From: Kordiimonas lipolytica | GTDB taxonomy: Bacteria > Pseudomonadota > Alphaproteobacteria > Sphingomonadales > Kordiimonadaceae | DNA length: 64,000 nucleotides | Direction: 5' to 3' | NCBI RefSeq assembly: GCF_001550065.1 | Contig: NZ_LRUB01000011.1 | Coordinates: 1-64,000, forward strand | Shown here: one piece after another, positions 54,113 through 62,558 of the stretch | How positions within the stretch are numbered: the stretch's first letter is position 1 | How the letters are laid out: the number at the start of each line of letters is the position of its first letter | Made by a program: the position numbers and the translations under genes | The notes under the pieces: generated by a model | Database searches by the model: none | The model's input: the letters and a program-made list of their open reading frames with translations, nothing else | Told to the model about the DNA's origin: nothing

Positions 54113-55564
54113 ATGATGGACGGCATGACACTTCAGGAAACGCCGGCGGAAGATATCGCGGTCACACTTAGGGCCCAGCGCCACAGCTATCTGGCTGAAG
54201 GCTTTGTAACTGCTGAGGTCAGGAAGGACAGGCTCCGCCGCGCACTTAAGTGCCTGATGGAGTATAAGGACGACTATATCCGGCTGATTTCGGAAGATTT
54301 CGGCAACCGGTCCGCAGAAACCACGCTGTTTGCCGATGTGGCCGCCAGCTCCGGCGCTCTCAGGGACGCGATCAAGCATGTAGACAAGTGGATGAAGCCT
54401 TCCAAGCGCAAGCTGCAGTTCCCGCTGGGACTTTTGGGCGCGAAAGCCCAGGTCGTACCCCAGCCGAAAGGCGTTGTGGGGCTGATTACCCCGTGGAACT
54501 TTCCGCTGACCATGGTGTTTGTGCCGCTTGCGCAAATGCTGGCGGCGGGCAACCGGGTGGTCATCAAGCCAAGCGAGCACACACCGCGCACGTCCGCATT
54601 TTTCAAGGAAGTGTTCGCCCAGAATTTCGATGAAACGGAAGTCGCTGTTGTGACGGGGGCTGTGCAAACCAGCCAGGCCTTCGCCAGCCAGCCATGGGAC
54701 CATCTGATGTTCACGGGCGCACCGGTTGTGGGCAAGCTGATCATGCGGGCCGCATCAGAGAACCTGACGCCCGTGACACTGGAGCTCGGCGGCAAAAGCC
54801 CGGTAGTGGTGGGCAAAAGTGCGGACCTCGACATGGTGGCTGAACGCGTCGCAACCTTCAAGCATATGAATGCGGGGCAGATTTGCCTCGCGCCAGATTA
54901 TCTGAATATTGACGCTGACCGCCGTGACGCGTTTGTGGAGACTTATACGAAGAAAGTCTCCAGCATGTATCCAACCATGCTGGCGAACGATCAATATACC
55001 TCCATCATCAGTGCGCGGCACCGCGAGCGGCTGGAAGGTTATATCGAGGACGCCAAGGCCAAGGGCGCGGACGTGCGTATCATCAATCCGGCGGATGAGG
55101 ACTTCAAGGGCCAAAACCAGGCAAACAAGCTGCCGTCAGCCCTGATCCTGGACCCGACCGAGGACATGAAAGTGATGCAGGAAGAAATCTTCGGCCCAAT
55201 CCTGCCGGTGCGGACATATCAGAAGACATCTGAAGTGATTGATTATGTCAATGAGCACGAACGTCCGCTGGCGCTTTATTATTTCGGCCAGGACAAGGCC
55301 GAGGAAACCGAGGTGCTGACACGGACGACATCAGGCGGGGTCACAGTAAATGACGTGCTGTGGCATGGGGCGCATGAAAACTTGCCGTTTGGCGGTGTGG
55401 GCAACAGCGGCATGGGCCATTACCATGGGTATGACGGCTTCCTGGAGTTCAGCCACCAGAAATCTGTGCTGAGGCACCCGAAGCTGTCGATCGGTAATCT
55501 CCTTGGTATTGTGCCGCCTTATACGGATAAGCTCCGCAAAAACGTGGAAAGACAGATCAAATAG
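54113..55564 (+). CDS. Coniferyl-aldehyde-dehydrogenase-like NAD(P)+ aldehyde dehydrogenase
   Basis: The 483-residue ALDH has the catalytic Glu in ELGGKSPVVV and the nucleophile Cys in MNAGQICLAPDY, with GLITPWNFPLTM at the cofactor site. The QICLAPDYLNID context is typical of the coniferyl aldehyde dehydrogenase group, which acts on aromatic or long-chain aldehydes. The start is at ATG 54113 after GGGGGAA. It begins a same-strand run of six genes that includes an alcohol dehydrogenase, suggesting it oxidises the aldehyde that enzyme makes. Confidence 0.9.
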   Translation: MMDGMTLQETPAEDIAVTLRAQRHSYLAEGFVTAEVRKDRLRRALKCLMEYKDDYIRLISEDFGNRSAETTLFADVAASSGALRDAIKHVDKWMKPSKRKLQFPLGLLGAKAQVVPQPKGVVGLITPWNFPLTMVFVPLAQMLAAGNRVVIKPSEHTPRTSAFFKEVFAQNFDETEVAVVTGAVQTSQAFASQPWDHLMFTGAPVVGKLIMRAASENLTPVTLELGGKSPVVVGKSADLDMVAERVATFKHMNAGQICLAPDYLNIDADRRDAFVETYTKKVSSMYPTMLANDQYTSIISARHRERLEGYIEDAKAKGADVRIINPADEDFKGQNQANKLPSALILDPTEDMKVMQEEIFGPILPVRTYQKTSEVIDYVNEHERPLALYYFGQDKAEETEVLTRTTSGGVTVNDVLWHGAHENLPFGGVGNSGMGHYHGYDGFLEFSHQKSVLRHPKLSIGNLLGIVPPYTDKLRKNVERQIK

Positions 55565-55582
55565 TAGTCAGGAGTGGCGGAT

Positions 55583-56719
55583 ATGATCGCCTATAATTTC
55601 AACAGCGTTTCATCGATTTTGGTCGAGGACGGCGCCGCCCGCAATTTGGGCGCCACCCTTAAGGCCCGGTTCGGGTGCCAGAAACCAATGGTCATCACCG
55701 ACATGGGCTTGGTGCGTCTTGGCATGGTGGGGCCGATCATGCATGCGCTTGAGGAGGCGGAACTGCATCCGTCGCTTTATGACGGTGTGGAAGCCGACCC
55801 TTCTGAGAAAGTGGTGCTCGAGGCCGTCAAAGCGGCCAAGGCGCATGGCTCCGACCTGATCGTTGGCTTCGGCGGTGGCAGCTCGATGGACGTGGCGAAA
55901 CTGGTGGCGATCCTATGCAAAGGCGCTCAGGCACTGGGCGATATCTATGGTCTTGATCAGGTGTCGGGCGGACGCCTGCCGCTGGTACAGGTGCCGACAA
56001 CGGCAGGGACAGGGTCTGAAGTGACGCAGATTGCCATCGTCACCACGGGCGAAAGCACCAAGATGGGGGTATCCGACAAGGCACTGCTAGCGGACCTGGC
56101 CATTCTGGATGCGACGCTGACGAAAGGCCTGCCGCCGCATATCACTGCGGCGACAGGTATTGACGCCATGGTTCACGCCATTGAGGCCTATACTTCCAAG
56201 ATCAAGAAGAACCCAATTTCTGACGGCCTTGCACGGCAAGCGCTTCTGATGCTGGGTGCCAATATCGAGGTCGCCTGCAAGGAAGGCGACAATATGGAAG
56301 CACGCCGCGGCATGCTGGTTGGCGCCACGCTCGCGGGGCAGGCGTTTGCCAATTCGCCTGTTGCGGGCGTGCATGCGCTGGCTTATCCGCTTGGAGGGCA
56401 TTTCCATATCCCGCACGGGCTGTCCAACGCGCTTGTGTTGCCGCATGTGCTCAGGTTCAACGAGCCTGTCGCAGGCGGCCTCTATGCTGAATTGGCCGAG
56501 CTTGTGGGGGCTGGGGACAGTGCGGCAGCGCTGATCAACTGGCTCGAGCGCATCGCCGATGATGTGGGGATTGAAAAGCGCCTGAGGGATGTTGGCATCA
56601 GCCATAATGACCTGCCGATGCTGGCGGAGGACGCCATGAAACAGCAGCGTCTTCTGGTGAACAACCCGAGGGAGATCACACAGGACGATGCTCTCAAAAT
56701 CTATGAGGCAGCCTGGTGA
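55583..56719 (+). CDS. Iron-containing alcohol dehydrogenase
   Basis: The 378-residue enzyme is a group III Fe-ADH. It has GFGGGSSMDVAKL and VPTTAGTGSEVTQ at the nucleotide site, and the metal histidines in GIDAMVHAIEAY, GVHALAYPLGGHFHIPHGLSNA. It oxidises a primary alcohol or reduces an aldehyde with NAD. GGAG precedes ATG 55583; GTG 55574 is an alternative. Its stop overlaps the thioesterase start (GTGA). Confidence 0.92.
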   Translation: MIAYNFNSVSSILVEDGAARNLGATLKARFGCQKPMVITDMGLVRLGMVGPIMHALEEAELHPSLYDGVEADPSEKVVLEAVKAAKAHGSDLIVGFGGGSSMDVAKLVAILCKGAQALGDIYGLDQVSGGRLPLVQVPTTAGTGSEVTQIAIVTTGESTKMGVSDKALLADLAILDATLTKGLPPHITAATGIDAMVHAIEAYTSKIKKNPISDGLARQALLMLGANIEVACKEGDNMEARRGMLVGATLAGQAFANSPVAGVHALAYPLGGHFHIPHGLSNALVLPHVLRFNEPVAGGLYAELAELVGAGDSAAALINWLERIADDVGIEKRLRDVGISHNDLPMLAEDAMKQQRLLVNNPREITQDDALKIYEAAW

Positions 56720-57159
56720 GCGATAAAGAAGCCCTGCGCGCTGTCAGCGCCTATCCACATGTGTCTGACATCCAGACCCGCTGGATGGACAATGACGTCT
56801 ATGGCCATGTCAATAACGTGGTCTACTACAGCTTTTTCGACACAGCAGTGAACCGCTTCCTGATCGAAGGTGGCGTTCTGGATATTCATAAAGGCCAAGT
56901 GATTGGCCTGGTGGTGGAGACCAACTGCCGCTACCTCAAACCGCTCGAATTCCCAGAGCCCGTGCGAGCGGGCATCGCGGTCTCGCACATCGGCACCTCA
57001 AGCGTGCGCTACGAGATCGGCCTTTTCGCCGGGGACGCCTTAGAACCCGCGGCACAGGGACATTTTGTCCATGTTTATGTGGACAGAGAGACGCGCCGCC
57101 CCACTTCATTACCAAAGGACTTCAGGGCCTTGTTGGAGACCATCCTTCTAAAGCCCTGA
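56716..57159 (+). CDS. Acyl-CoA thioesterase, 4HBT family
   Basis: The 147-residue hotdog protein has the family pattern TRWMDNDVYGHVNNVVYYSFFDTAVNRFL, with the catalytic Asp and substrate-binding region of 4-hydroxybenzoyl-CoA thioesterases. It releases a free acid from an acyl-CoA; the acyl group is unknown. Start is GTG, overlapping the ADH stop, so it is translationally coupled to it. Confidence 0.9.
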   Translation: MSDKEALRAVSAYPHVSDIQTRWMDNDVYGHVNNVVYYSFFDTAVNRFLIEGGVLDIHKGQVIGLVVETNCRYLKPLEFPEPVRAGIAVSHIGTSSVRYEIGLFAGDALEPAAQGHFVHVYVDRETRRPTSLPKDFRALLETILLKP

Positions 57160-57183
57160 CGAACGCCAGGAGGGGAGTGAGTA

Positions 57184-57987
57184 ATGGATGTGAAAGACAA
57201 GGTTGTTGTGGTCACCGGCGGTGCAAGCGGTATCGGCGAGGCGCTGGCGAAGCTGTTCGCTGCCGAAGGCGCCAAAGCCGTGGCCATTGCAGACATGGAC
57301 GCCGAGGGCGCAGAACGTGTCGCGGGTGAGATCGGCCCGGTCGCCAAGGCCTACAGGCTAGATGTAACCGACGGGGCAGCCGTAAAGGCGATGGTCGAAG
57401 ACGTGGAGGCATCTGCGGGCCCTGTGGACCTATATTGTTCAAATGCGGGGATCATTTTCTCAGACGCGCCGACATGGTCTGTCATCAACTGTACGGACGC
57501 CCAGTGGCAAAAAATCTGGGAAGTGAACGTGTTCGCGCATGTTCTGGCGTGCCGCGCTGTATTGCCGGGCATGATCGAACGCGGTTCGGGCGCGTTCCTG
57601 ATCACGGCTTCTGCCGCAGGGCTTCTGAGCCAGATCGGCGACAGCAGCTATTCAACCACCAAGCATGCAGCCGTTGGTTTTGCGGAAAGCCTTGCCATCG
57701 CCCACGGTGACGACGGCATCTATGTGGGCTGTCTGTGCCCGCAAGCCGTGACCAGTAAGATGACGGCAGGCGCAGAGAAAAGCTCGGCAGCCGCGGACGG
57801 CATCATGCCCGCTGAGGAACTGGCCACGCGTACGCTTGCAATGATGCGGGAAGGGCGCTTCATGATCCGCCCGCATGAGCAGGTGGAAGGCTATTTCAAA
57901 CACAAGGCCAACGATTATGACCGCTGGGTTGGGGGGATGCGAAAATTCCGCCGCAACCAGCTTGCGACCACTGGCCGCCCGATCTGA
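57184..57987 (+). CDS. Short-chain dehydrogenase/reductase
   Basis: The 267-residue SDR has TGGASGIGEALAKLF at the cofactor site, CSNAG at the structural Asn-Ala-Gly motif, the catalytic Ser and YSTTKHAAVGF with Tyr and Lys. Asp in IADMD after the second strand favours NAD over NADP. The substrate is unknown. AGGAGGGGAG precedes the ATG. It is in the dehydrogenase cluster, 24 bases after the thioesterase. Confidence 0.9.
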   Translation: MDVKDKVVVVTGGASGIGEALAKLFAAEGAKAVAIADMDAEGAERVAGEIGPVAKAYRLDVTDGAAVKAMVEDVEASAGPVDLYCSNAGIIFSDAPTWSVINCTDAQWQKIWEVNVFAHVLACRAVLPGMIERGSGAFLITASAAGLLSQIGDSSYSTTKHAAVGFAESLAIAHGDDGIYVGCLCPQAVTSKMTAGAEKSSAAADGIMPAEELATRTLAMMREGRFMIRPHEQVEGYFKHKANDYDRWVGGMRKFRRNQLATTGRPI

Positions 57988-58005
57988 TTTTTGGGAGTTT
58001 TTTCA

Positions 58006-58773
58006 ATGGATTATACCAAGTTAATGGATTTCACCGACAAGGTGGTTTTTGTGTCCGGTTCATCGCGCGGGATTGGCGAAGCCATCGTCCGGGCCTTTGC
58101 TGCCAATGGCGCGAAAGTGATTGTTTCTTCCCGCGATCAGGCAGCCTGTGAGAAGGTGGCTGAAAGCATTCGGGCAGACGGTGGCGATGCCAAAGCCAAA
58201 GCAGCCCACGCCGGCAAGATGGAAGACGTATCAGCCGTGTTCGAATGGATAAAGGCAGAGTATGGCCGCCTGGACGTGCTGGTGAACTGCGGAGGTACCA
58301 ACCCGTTTTACGGCCTGATAGGCGAAACGCCCGAGGCCGCTTTTGACAAGACGATCGATGTAAATCTGAAGGGGCCGTTTTATCTGTCCGCCGAAGCGGT
58401 GAAGATGATGAAAGGGCAGGGCGGCGGCGCGATTGTGAATGTGGCGTCTATTAACGGCCTGTCGCCGGGGCACCTGCAGGGCATTTATTCGATGACCAAA
58501 TCGGCCATGATCAATATGACCAAGGCCTACGCCCGCGAGTATGGCCATGATGGCATTCGGGTGAACGCCATTTGCCCCGGCCTTGTGGACACCAAGATGA
58601 CAGCGGTGTTTACCTCTAACGAGGATATGCTGTCACAGTATACCAGCCAGTTCCCGATCCCGCGTGCGGGCAAGCCGGAGGACATGGTTGGTGGCGTGCT
58701 TTACCTGGCATCTGACGCTGCAGCCTTCACCACCGGCACCACGCTGGTGATGGACGGCGGCTGGACGGCATAG
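58006..58773 (+). CDS. Short-chain dehydrogenase/reductase
   Basis: The 255-residue SDR has SGSSRGIGEAIVRAF at the cofactor site, NCGGT in place of the NNAG motif, and active-site YSMTKSAMINM. Serine and Arg after the cofactor glycines (SSRD) favour NADP use. It follows the first SDR and probably reduces or oxidises an intermediate of the same pathway. GGGAG precedes ATG 58006, chosen over an ATG five codons earlier. Confidence 0.9.
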   Translation: MDYTKLMDFTDKVVFVSGSSRGIGEAIVRAFAANGAKVIVSSRDQAACEKVAESIRADGGDAKAKAAHAGKMEDVSAVFEWIKAEYGRLDVLVNCGGTNPFYGLIGETPEAAFDKTIDVNLKGPFYLSAEAVKMMKGQGGGAIVNVASINGLSPGHLQGIYSMTKSAMINMTKAYAREYGHDGIRVNAICPGLVDTKMTAVFTSNEDMLSQYTSQFPIPRAGKPEDMVGGVLYLASDAAAFTTGTTLVMDGGWTA

Positions 58774-58782
58774 GAGGCGCAT

Positions 58783-59856
58783 ATGACAGAATCACTGAAT
58801 AAAACCGTTGATGTGCGTGAGGGTGAGGAGCTGGATAGCAAGCTGATCGACAGCATCATCAAGGAGCGTATCGGCGGCCTTGAAGGCACGCCCACGATCC
58901 GCCAGTTCGCCAGTGGCCATTCGAACCTGACTTATTCGATCCAGTACCAGAACAAGAGCCTGGTGCTCAGGCGTCCGCCGTTCGGTACGCGCCCGAAGTC
59001 CGGTCACAGCATGATCCGCGAATATAGCGTGATGAACGCCTTGAAGCCGGTTTTCCCGGCGGTGCCTGAGACCTATTTCCATGTGCCGGATGAAGGCAGC
59101 CCGCTGGGTGCCGAGTTTTATGTGATGGAGCAGGTGGAAGGCCGCAAGCTGGACCGCACCATCCCTGCAAGCTGGGGCTTTGGCGAGGAAGAGGGCCGCA
59201 AGCTGTGCCTGTCTTTCTTTAATAAGCTGATCGAGCTGCATCAGGTGGACTATAAGGCCGCGGGCCTTGGCGATTTTGGTAAGCCTGAGGGCTATGTGGA
59301 GCGCCAGGTCACCGGCTGGAACCGCCGGTTCGAGCGCGTGATCACCGACGATGTCGAAGATTTCGCGGACGTTCGCAAATGGCTTGAAGATCACATGCCA
59401 CCCGGTGAGGTGGGCCACGCGGTGCTGCATGGCGATTACCGGCTGGATAATGTGATCCTGTGTGAAGACAACCCGTTCGAGATCAAGGCGATTCTGGACT
59501 GGGAGATCAGCGCGCTTGGTGATCCGCTGATGGACCTTGGCAACACGCTGGCCTATTGGTCGCAAAAGGGTGATCCGGACGAGATGATCGCCATGTGCAT
59601 GCAGCCCTGCATGGCGCCCGGCATGCTGACCCGGGAGGAAATCTGCGAGCTTTATGCCGAAAAGACAGGCCATGACCTGTCGAAATTCGACTACTATCTG
59701 GTGTATGGTGTGTTTCGCCTGGCGGTGATTTTGCAGCAGATTTACTATCGCTATTACCATGGCCAGACCAAGAATAAGGCCTTTGCCGGCTTTGGTGTCC
59801 GCACCAATCAGATCGGCAACTATGCCCGCTTACTGATTGAAAAATCTGGCATTTAA
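58783..59856 (+). CDS. APH-family phosphotransferase (ACAD10/11 N-domain-like)
   Basis: The 357-residue kinase-like protein has the catalytic loop HGDYRLDNVIL and the metal-binding DWEISALGDPLMDLG. It matches the group related to the kinase domain of ACAD10/ACAD11, which phosphorylates 4-hydroxyacyl-CoAs in the catabolism of hydroxy-acids. If the cluster handles such acids the six genes would make sense, but that is inference. It is 9 bases after the second SDR and ends before a terminator. Confidence 0.88.
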   Translation: MTESLNKTVDVREGEELDSKLIDSIIKERIGGLEGTPTIRQFASGHSNLTYSIQYQNKSLVLRRPPFGTRPKSGHSMIREYSVMNALKPVFPAVPETYFHVPDEGSPLGAEFYVMEQVEGRKLDRTIPASWGFGEEEGRKLCLSFFNKLIELHQVDYKAAGLGDFGKPEGYVERQVTGWNRRFERVITDDVEDFADVRKWLEDHMPPGEVGHAVLHGDYRLDNVILCEDNPFEIKAILDWEISALGDPLMDLGNTLAYWSQKGDPDEMIAMCMQPCMAPGMLTREEICELYAEKTGHDLSKFDYYLVYGVFRLAVILQQIYYRYYHGQTKNKAFAGFGVRTNQIGNYARLLIEKSGI

Positions 59857-59877
59857 CAAAAATTCTATGCTATAGCG

Positions 59878-59911
59878 AAAAGCCTTCGGCGTAATCAGCC
59901 GGAGGCTTTTG
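59878..59911 (+). terminator. Terminator of the dehydrogenase cluster
   Basis: AAGCCTTCGGC pairs with GCCGGAGGCTT (one G-U) around a 7-base loop and is followed by TTTTG. Confidence 0.88.
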
Positions 59912-60035
59912 TTCGTTCAGGCAGATATTCTCAGGCTATATACACTCCGCTACAATTGCGGAGATTTGTTTATCATTGGTTCACTTTATGCGGCTATTCT
60001 CGCACCACGGACCAAGCACGGCATAGGGGACATTT

Positions 60036-60737
60036 GTGGCTGAAAAACTCGCTTTCTCACTCGCACTGGACTTGCTCTTCAACGGGCAGAATATGGACTA
60101 TTGCGAGCGCCCGATCAGCCTGGACATCATCGAAGACATGGCCATGTTCAGTGACCTGCCTGGCAGGGCACGTGTTGGCGTTATAGGCCCGGGTGGCGGC
60201 CGTCTGGTCAAAACCATGGTCGAGCGTGGCTATACGGTTGATGCCTATGAAGGCAGGGCGGAATGCCGTGAACACCTGGAGCGCATGTTCGTAGGAACGA
60301 CTGCAGCAAAAATTCATCCTGCCCACCATCTGGATGATCCAATGAGGCGCGAGAAGATGAAGTTCGACGCGCTTTTCTGCATGGATGACCTGCGCGCCTT
60401 CCGCGAGGATCATGAGTGGACCGCGCACGTCCAGCGCATGGTTCGCGCTGACGGCTATTTTGTTTATTCGCAGGTGTCTAACAATCTGCCCGCCAAGAAG
60501 AACACGCTGGATCAGTATTTCGATTTGGTCGGCAACTATAATGTCAGCGAAGAAACGGCGGGCCAAATCCGCGAGAGCTATATGGCGCTGGACACGTGGG
60601 AGCCAAAAGAGAAAGACAAGAAAATGGCCATCGAGACACTCGATATGGTCAAGTCAGCCTCTGGGCTTCGGCGCAGTATCATGAGCGGCGTTGAAGTGCG
60701 CTACGTGGTTTGGCGCAAGAAATACGGCCTGAAATAG
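60036..60737 (+). CDS. Methyltransferase-like protein of unknown function
   Basis: This 233-residue protein has a likely SAM-binding loop VGVIGPGGGRLVKTMVERG (about 47-65) with an acidic residue in VDAYEGR after strand 2, the pattern of class I methyltransferases. Later conserved motifs are not clear, and the family is not one I recognise. Start is GTG with AGGGGA. It stands alone between two terminators. Confidence 0.6.
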   Translation: MAEKLAFSLALDLLFNGQNMDYCERPISLDIIEDMAMFSDLPGRARVGVIGPGGGRLVKTMVERGYTVDAYEGRAECREHLERMFVGTTAAKIHPAHHLDDPMRREKMKFDALFCMDDLRAFREDHEWTAHVQRMVRADGYFVYSQVSNNLPAKKNTLDQYFDLVGNYNVSEETAGQIRESYMALDTWEPKEKDKKMAIETLDMVKSASGLRRSIMSGVEVRYVVWRKKYGLK

Positions 60738-60765
60738 ACCCTTTAGTAAGCCCAAAAAAAGCAAA

Positions 60766-60797
60766 AGGCCCTCCCTGTCAGGAGAGGGCCTCTTTTT
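60766..60797. terminator. Bidirectional terminator overlapping the tesB 3' end
   Basis: AGGCCCTC/GAGGGCCT with an inner CCTG/CAGG gives a long stem, with T7-like runs on the plus side and TTTTGC on the minus side. The arm codes for the last residues of TesB, so the stop codon at 60778-60780 is inside the structure. Confidence 0.85.
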
Positions 60798-61656
60798 CTT
60801 CCTGATTGAGCCTGAGGAGCGATTCCTGTGCCGTGGACGCCAGAAGGCGGCCAGAACGGTCATAGAGCGCACCACGGGCAAGCCCGCGTCCCTTGCCGCT
60901 CCAGTAGCCGTCAGTTTTATAGTAAACCCAGTCATCAACACGGAAATTCTCGCGGTGGAACCACATGCCGTGATCAAGGCTCGCCACCGTCTTGAGGCGC
61001 GGGTCGCGCGGGATCATAGCGTGGGGCCGCAGGTTTGAAGACAGGAAGGCGAAATCCGAGATATAGGCCATCAGGCGGGCATGCAGGTTCTGGTCGCCGT
61101 CGATCTTTTCCTTCAGGCGGAACCAGTAGCCAGTTTCAGGGCTTTTCGGTTGCGGATTTTCAAGGTCCATACGGTCGATTGAGCGCATCTCAAACGGCAT
61201 GAAAGGCTTGTCCTTGGGCTGTTTGCCGAAGGCGCGCAGCACGCGGGCATAGTATGCCTCATCGTCGTCCAGGTCTTCCGGCTGCGGCACATCAGGCATA
61301 TCAATCTGGTGCTCAAGGCCTTGTTCGCCAACGTGGAAAGATGCGGCGATGGAGAAGATGGCTTCTCCATTCTGGATCGCAACAACCCGCCGGGTGACAA
61401 AGCTGCGCCCGTCGCGGATTGGGTCCACGTCATAAAGGATCGGCTGGCTATAGATGCCGGGCCGCAGGAAATAGCAGTGGATGGAATGCAGCTTGTAAGC
61501 TTTGTCTACAGTCAGCGTCGCGGCTTCCATACCCTGTGCGATCACATGGCCGCCAAACACATGTTTGTTTGGCCACTGGTTCGGCGTGCCGCGAAACAGC
61601 AATTTATCAAGCTGCTCGACAGCCAGCTCATCAATTATAGGCTGAACATTGGTCAT
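60778..61656 (-). CDS. tesB: Acyl-CoA thioesterase II
   Basis: TesB hydrolyses medium and long acyl-CoAs. The 292-residue double-hotdog protein has HVFGGHVIAQGMEAA and LHSIHCYFLRPG near the N-terminus, and SLDHGMWFHRENFRVDDWV in the second half, both family hallmarks. The 3' end forms part of the bidirectional terminator. It is 24 bases after the class II aldolase gene on the same strand. Confidence 0.94.
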   Translation of the reverse strand: MTNVQPIIDELAVEQLDKLLFRGTPNQWPNKHVFGGHVIAQGMEAATLTVDKAYKLHSIHCYFLRPGIYSQPILYDVDPIRDGRSFVTRRVVAIQNGEAIFSIAASFHVGEQGLEHQIDMPDVPQPEDLDDDEAYYARVLRAFGKQPKDKPFMPFEMRSIDRMDLENPQPKSPETGYWFRLKEKIDGDQNLHARLMAYISDFAFLSSNLRPHAMIPRDPRLKTVASLDHGMWFHRENFRVDDWVYYKTDGYWSGKGRGLARGALYDRSGRLLASTAQESLLRLNQEEKEALS

Positions 61657-61679
61657 AAAATCTCTTGGCTTTTTATTGG

Positions 61680-62459
61680 TCAGTCACGGAAGCTTGGGTC
61701 AAGCCGTTCCATCTTCCGAAGAATAGCGGGCCAGACGAAATTGTCAGCCCCGTTTGCGCCAGCCACGACACGCAGGTCGCGCAGGGCATTGTCGATCGAT
61801 TCCTGGCTTGGCTTATGAACGGCGGCACCGGTGGACTGTGTCAGCACCTGAATTTTGCAGGCGCGCTCCAGGAACCACATGGCTTCGAAAGCTTTTGCTA
61901 CCGTGTCGCCCACCGTGAGCGTGCCGTGGTTCCTCAGGATCAGGGCGTTTTTGGTGCCGAAGTCTTCGACCAGCCGCTCTTTCTCGCCGTCATTCACGGC
62001 AAAGCCCTCATAGTCATGGTAGGCAACCATGGCCCACGGCACGATGCTTGTCTGGCACATGGGCAAAAGCCCGTCTTTCTGGTTCGATACGGCGATGCCA
62101 TAGTCTGTATGCAGATGCATTACACAGTTGGCGTCGTCGCGTGCGGCGTGGATGGCGCTGTGGATCACAAAACCCGCAGCGTTTGGAATGAAAGGTGTGT
62201 CCATCAACTGTTTGCCGTTCAGGTCCACCTTCACAAGGCTCGAAGCCGTTATTTCCTCAAACATCAGCCCAAGCGGGTTGATCAGGAAATGGTGGTCCGT
62301 GCCTGGTACGCGCATGGAGAGGTGGGTATAGATCAGGTCGTCCCAGCCCATATAGGCCATCATGCGATAGGCCGCTGCGAGGTCCACCCGGGCCTGCCAT
62401 TCTTCTGCCGAGACCTGGTCTTTAACGCTCTTGATATCCAACATGCCTGGTTTAGCCAT
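61680..62459 (-). CDS. Class II aldolase/adducin family protein
   Basis: The 259-residue protein has the zinc-site histidines in CVMHLHTDYG and the later LRNHGTLTVGDTVAKAFEAMWFLERACKIQ, typical of the family. Members cleave sugar phosphates (fuculose- or ribulose-phosphate), while others of this length have no known aldol reaction. Substrate is unknown. GGAGGGGAA precedes the start. It precedes tesB and may share its transcript. Confidence 0.9.
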   Translation of the reverse strand: MAKPGMLDIKSVKDQVSAEEWQARVDLAAAYRMMAYMGWDDLIYTHLSMRVPGTDHHFLINPLGLMFEEITASSLVKVDLNGKQLMDTPFIPNAAGFVIHSAIHAARDDANCVMHLHTDYGIAVSNQKDGLLPMCQTSIVPWAMVAYHDYEGFAVNDGEKERLVEDFGTKNALILRNHGTLTVGDTVAKAFEAMWFLERACKIQVLTQSTGAAVHKPSQESIDNALRDLRVVAGANGADNFVWPAILRKMERLDPSFRD

Positions 62460-62558
62460 TTTCCCCTCCGGTATCTTTGGGCGATGCCCCTGATGTCTTC
62501 CTGACCTGAAACTAGGTCATTTGAAGGCTATGTCCAAAGCTTGAATGGAAAATTGCTG

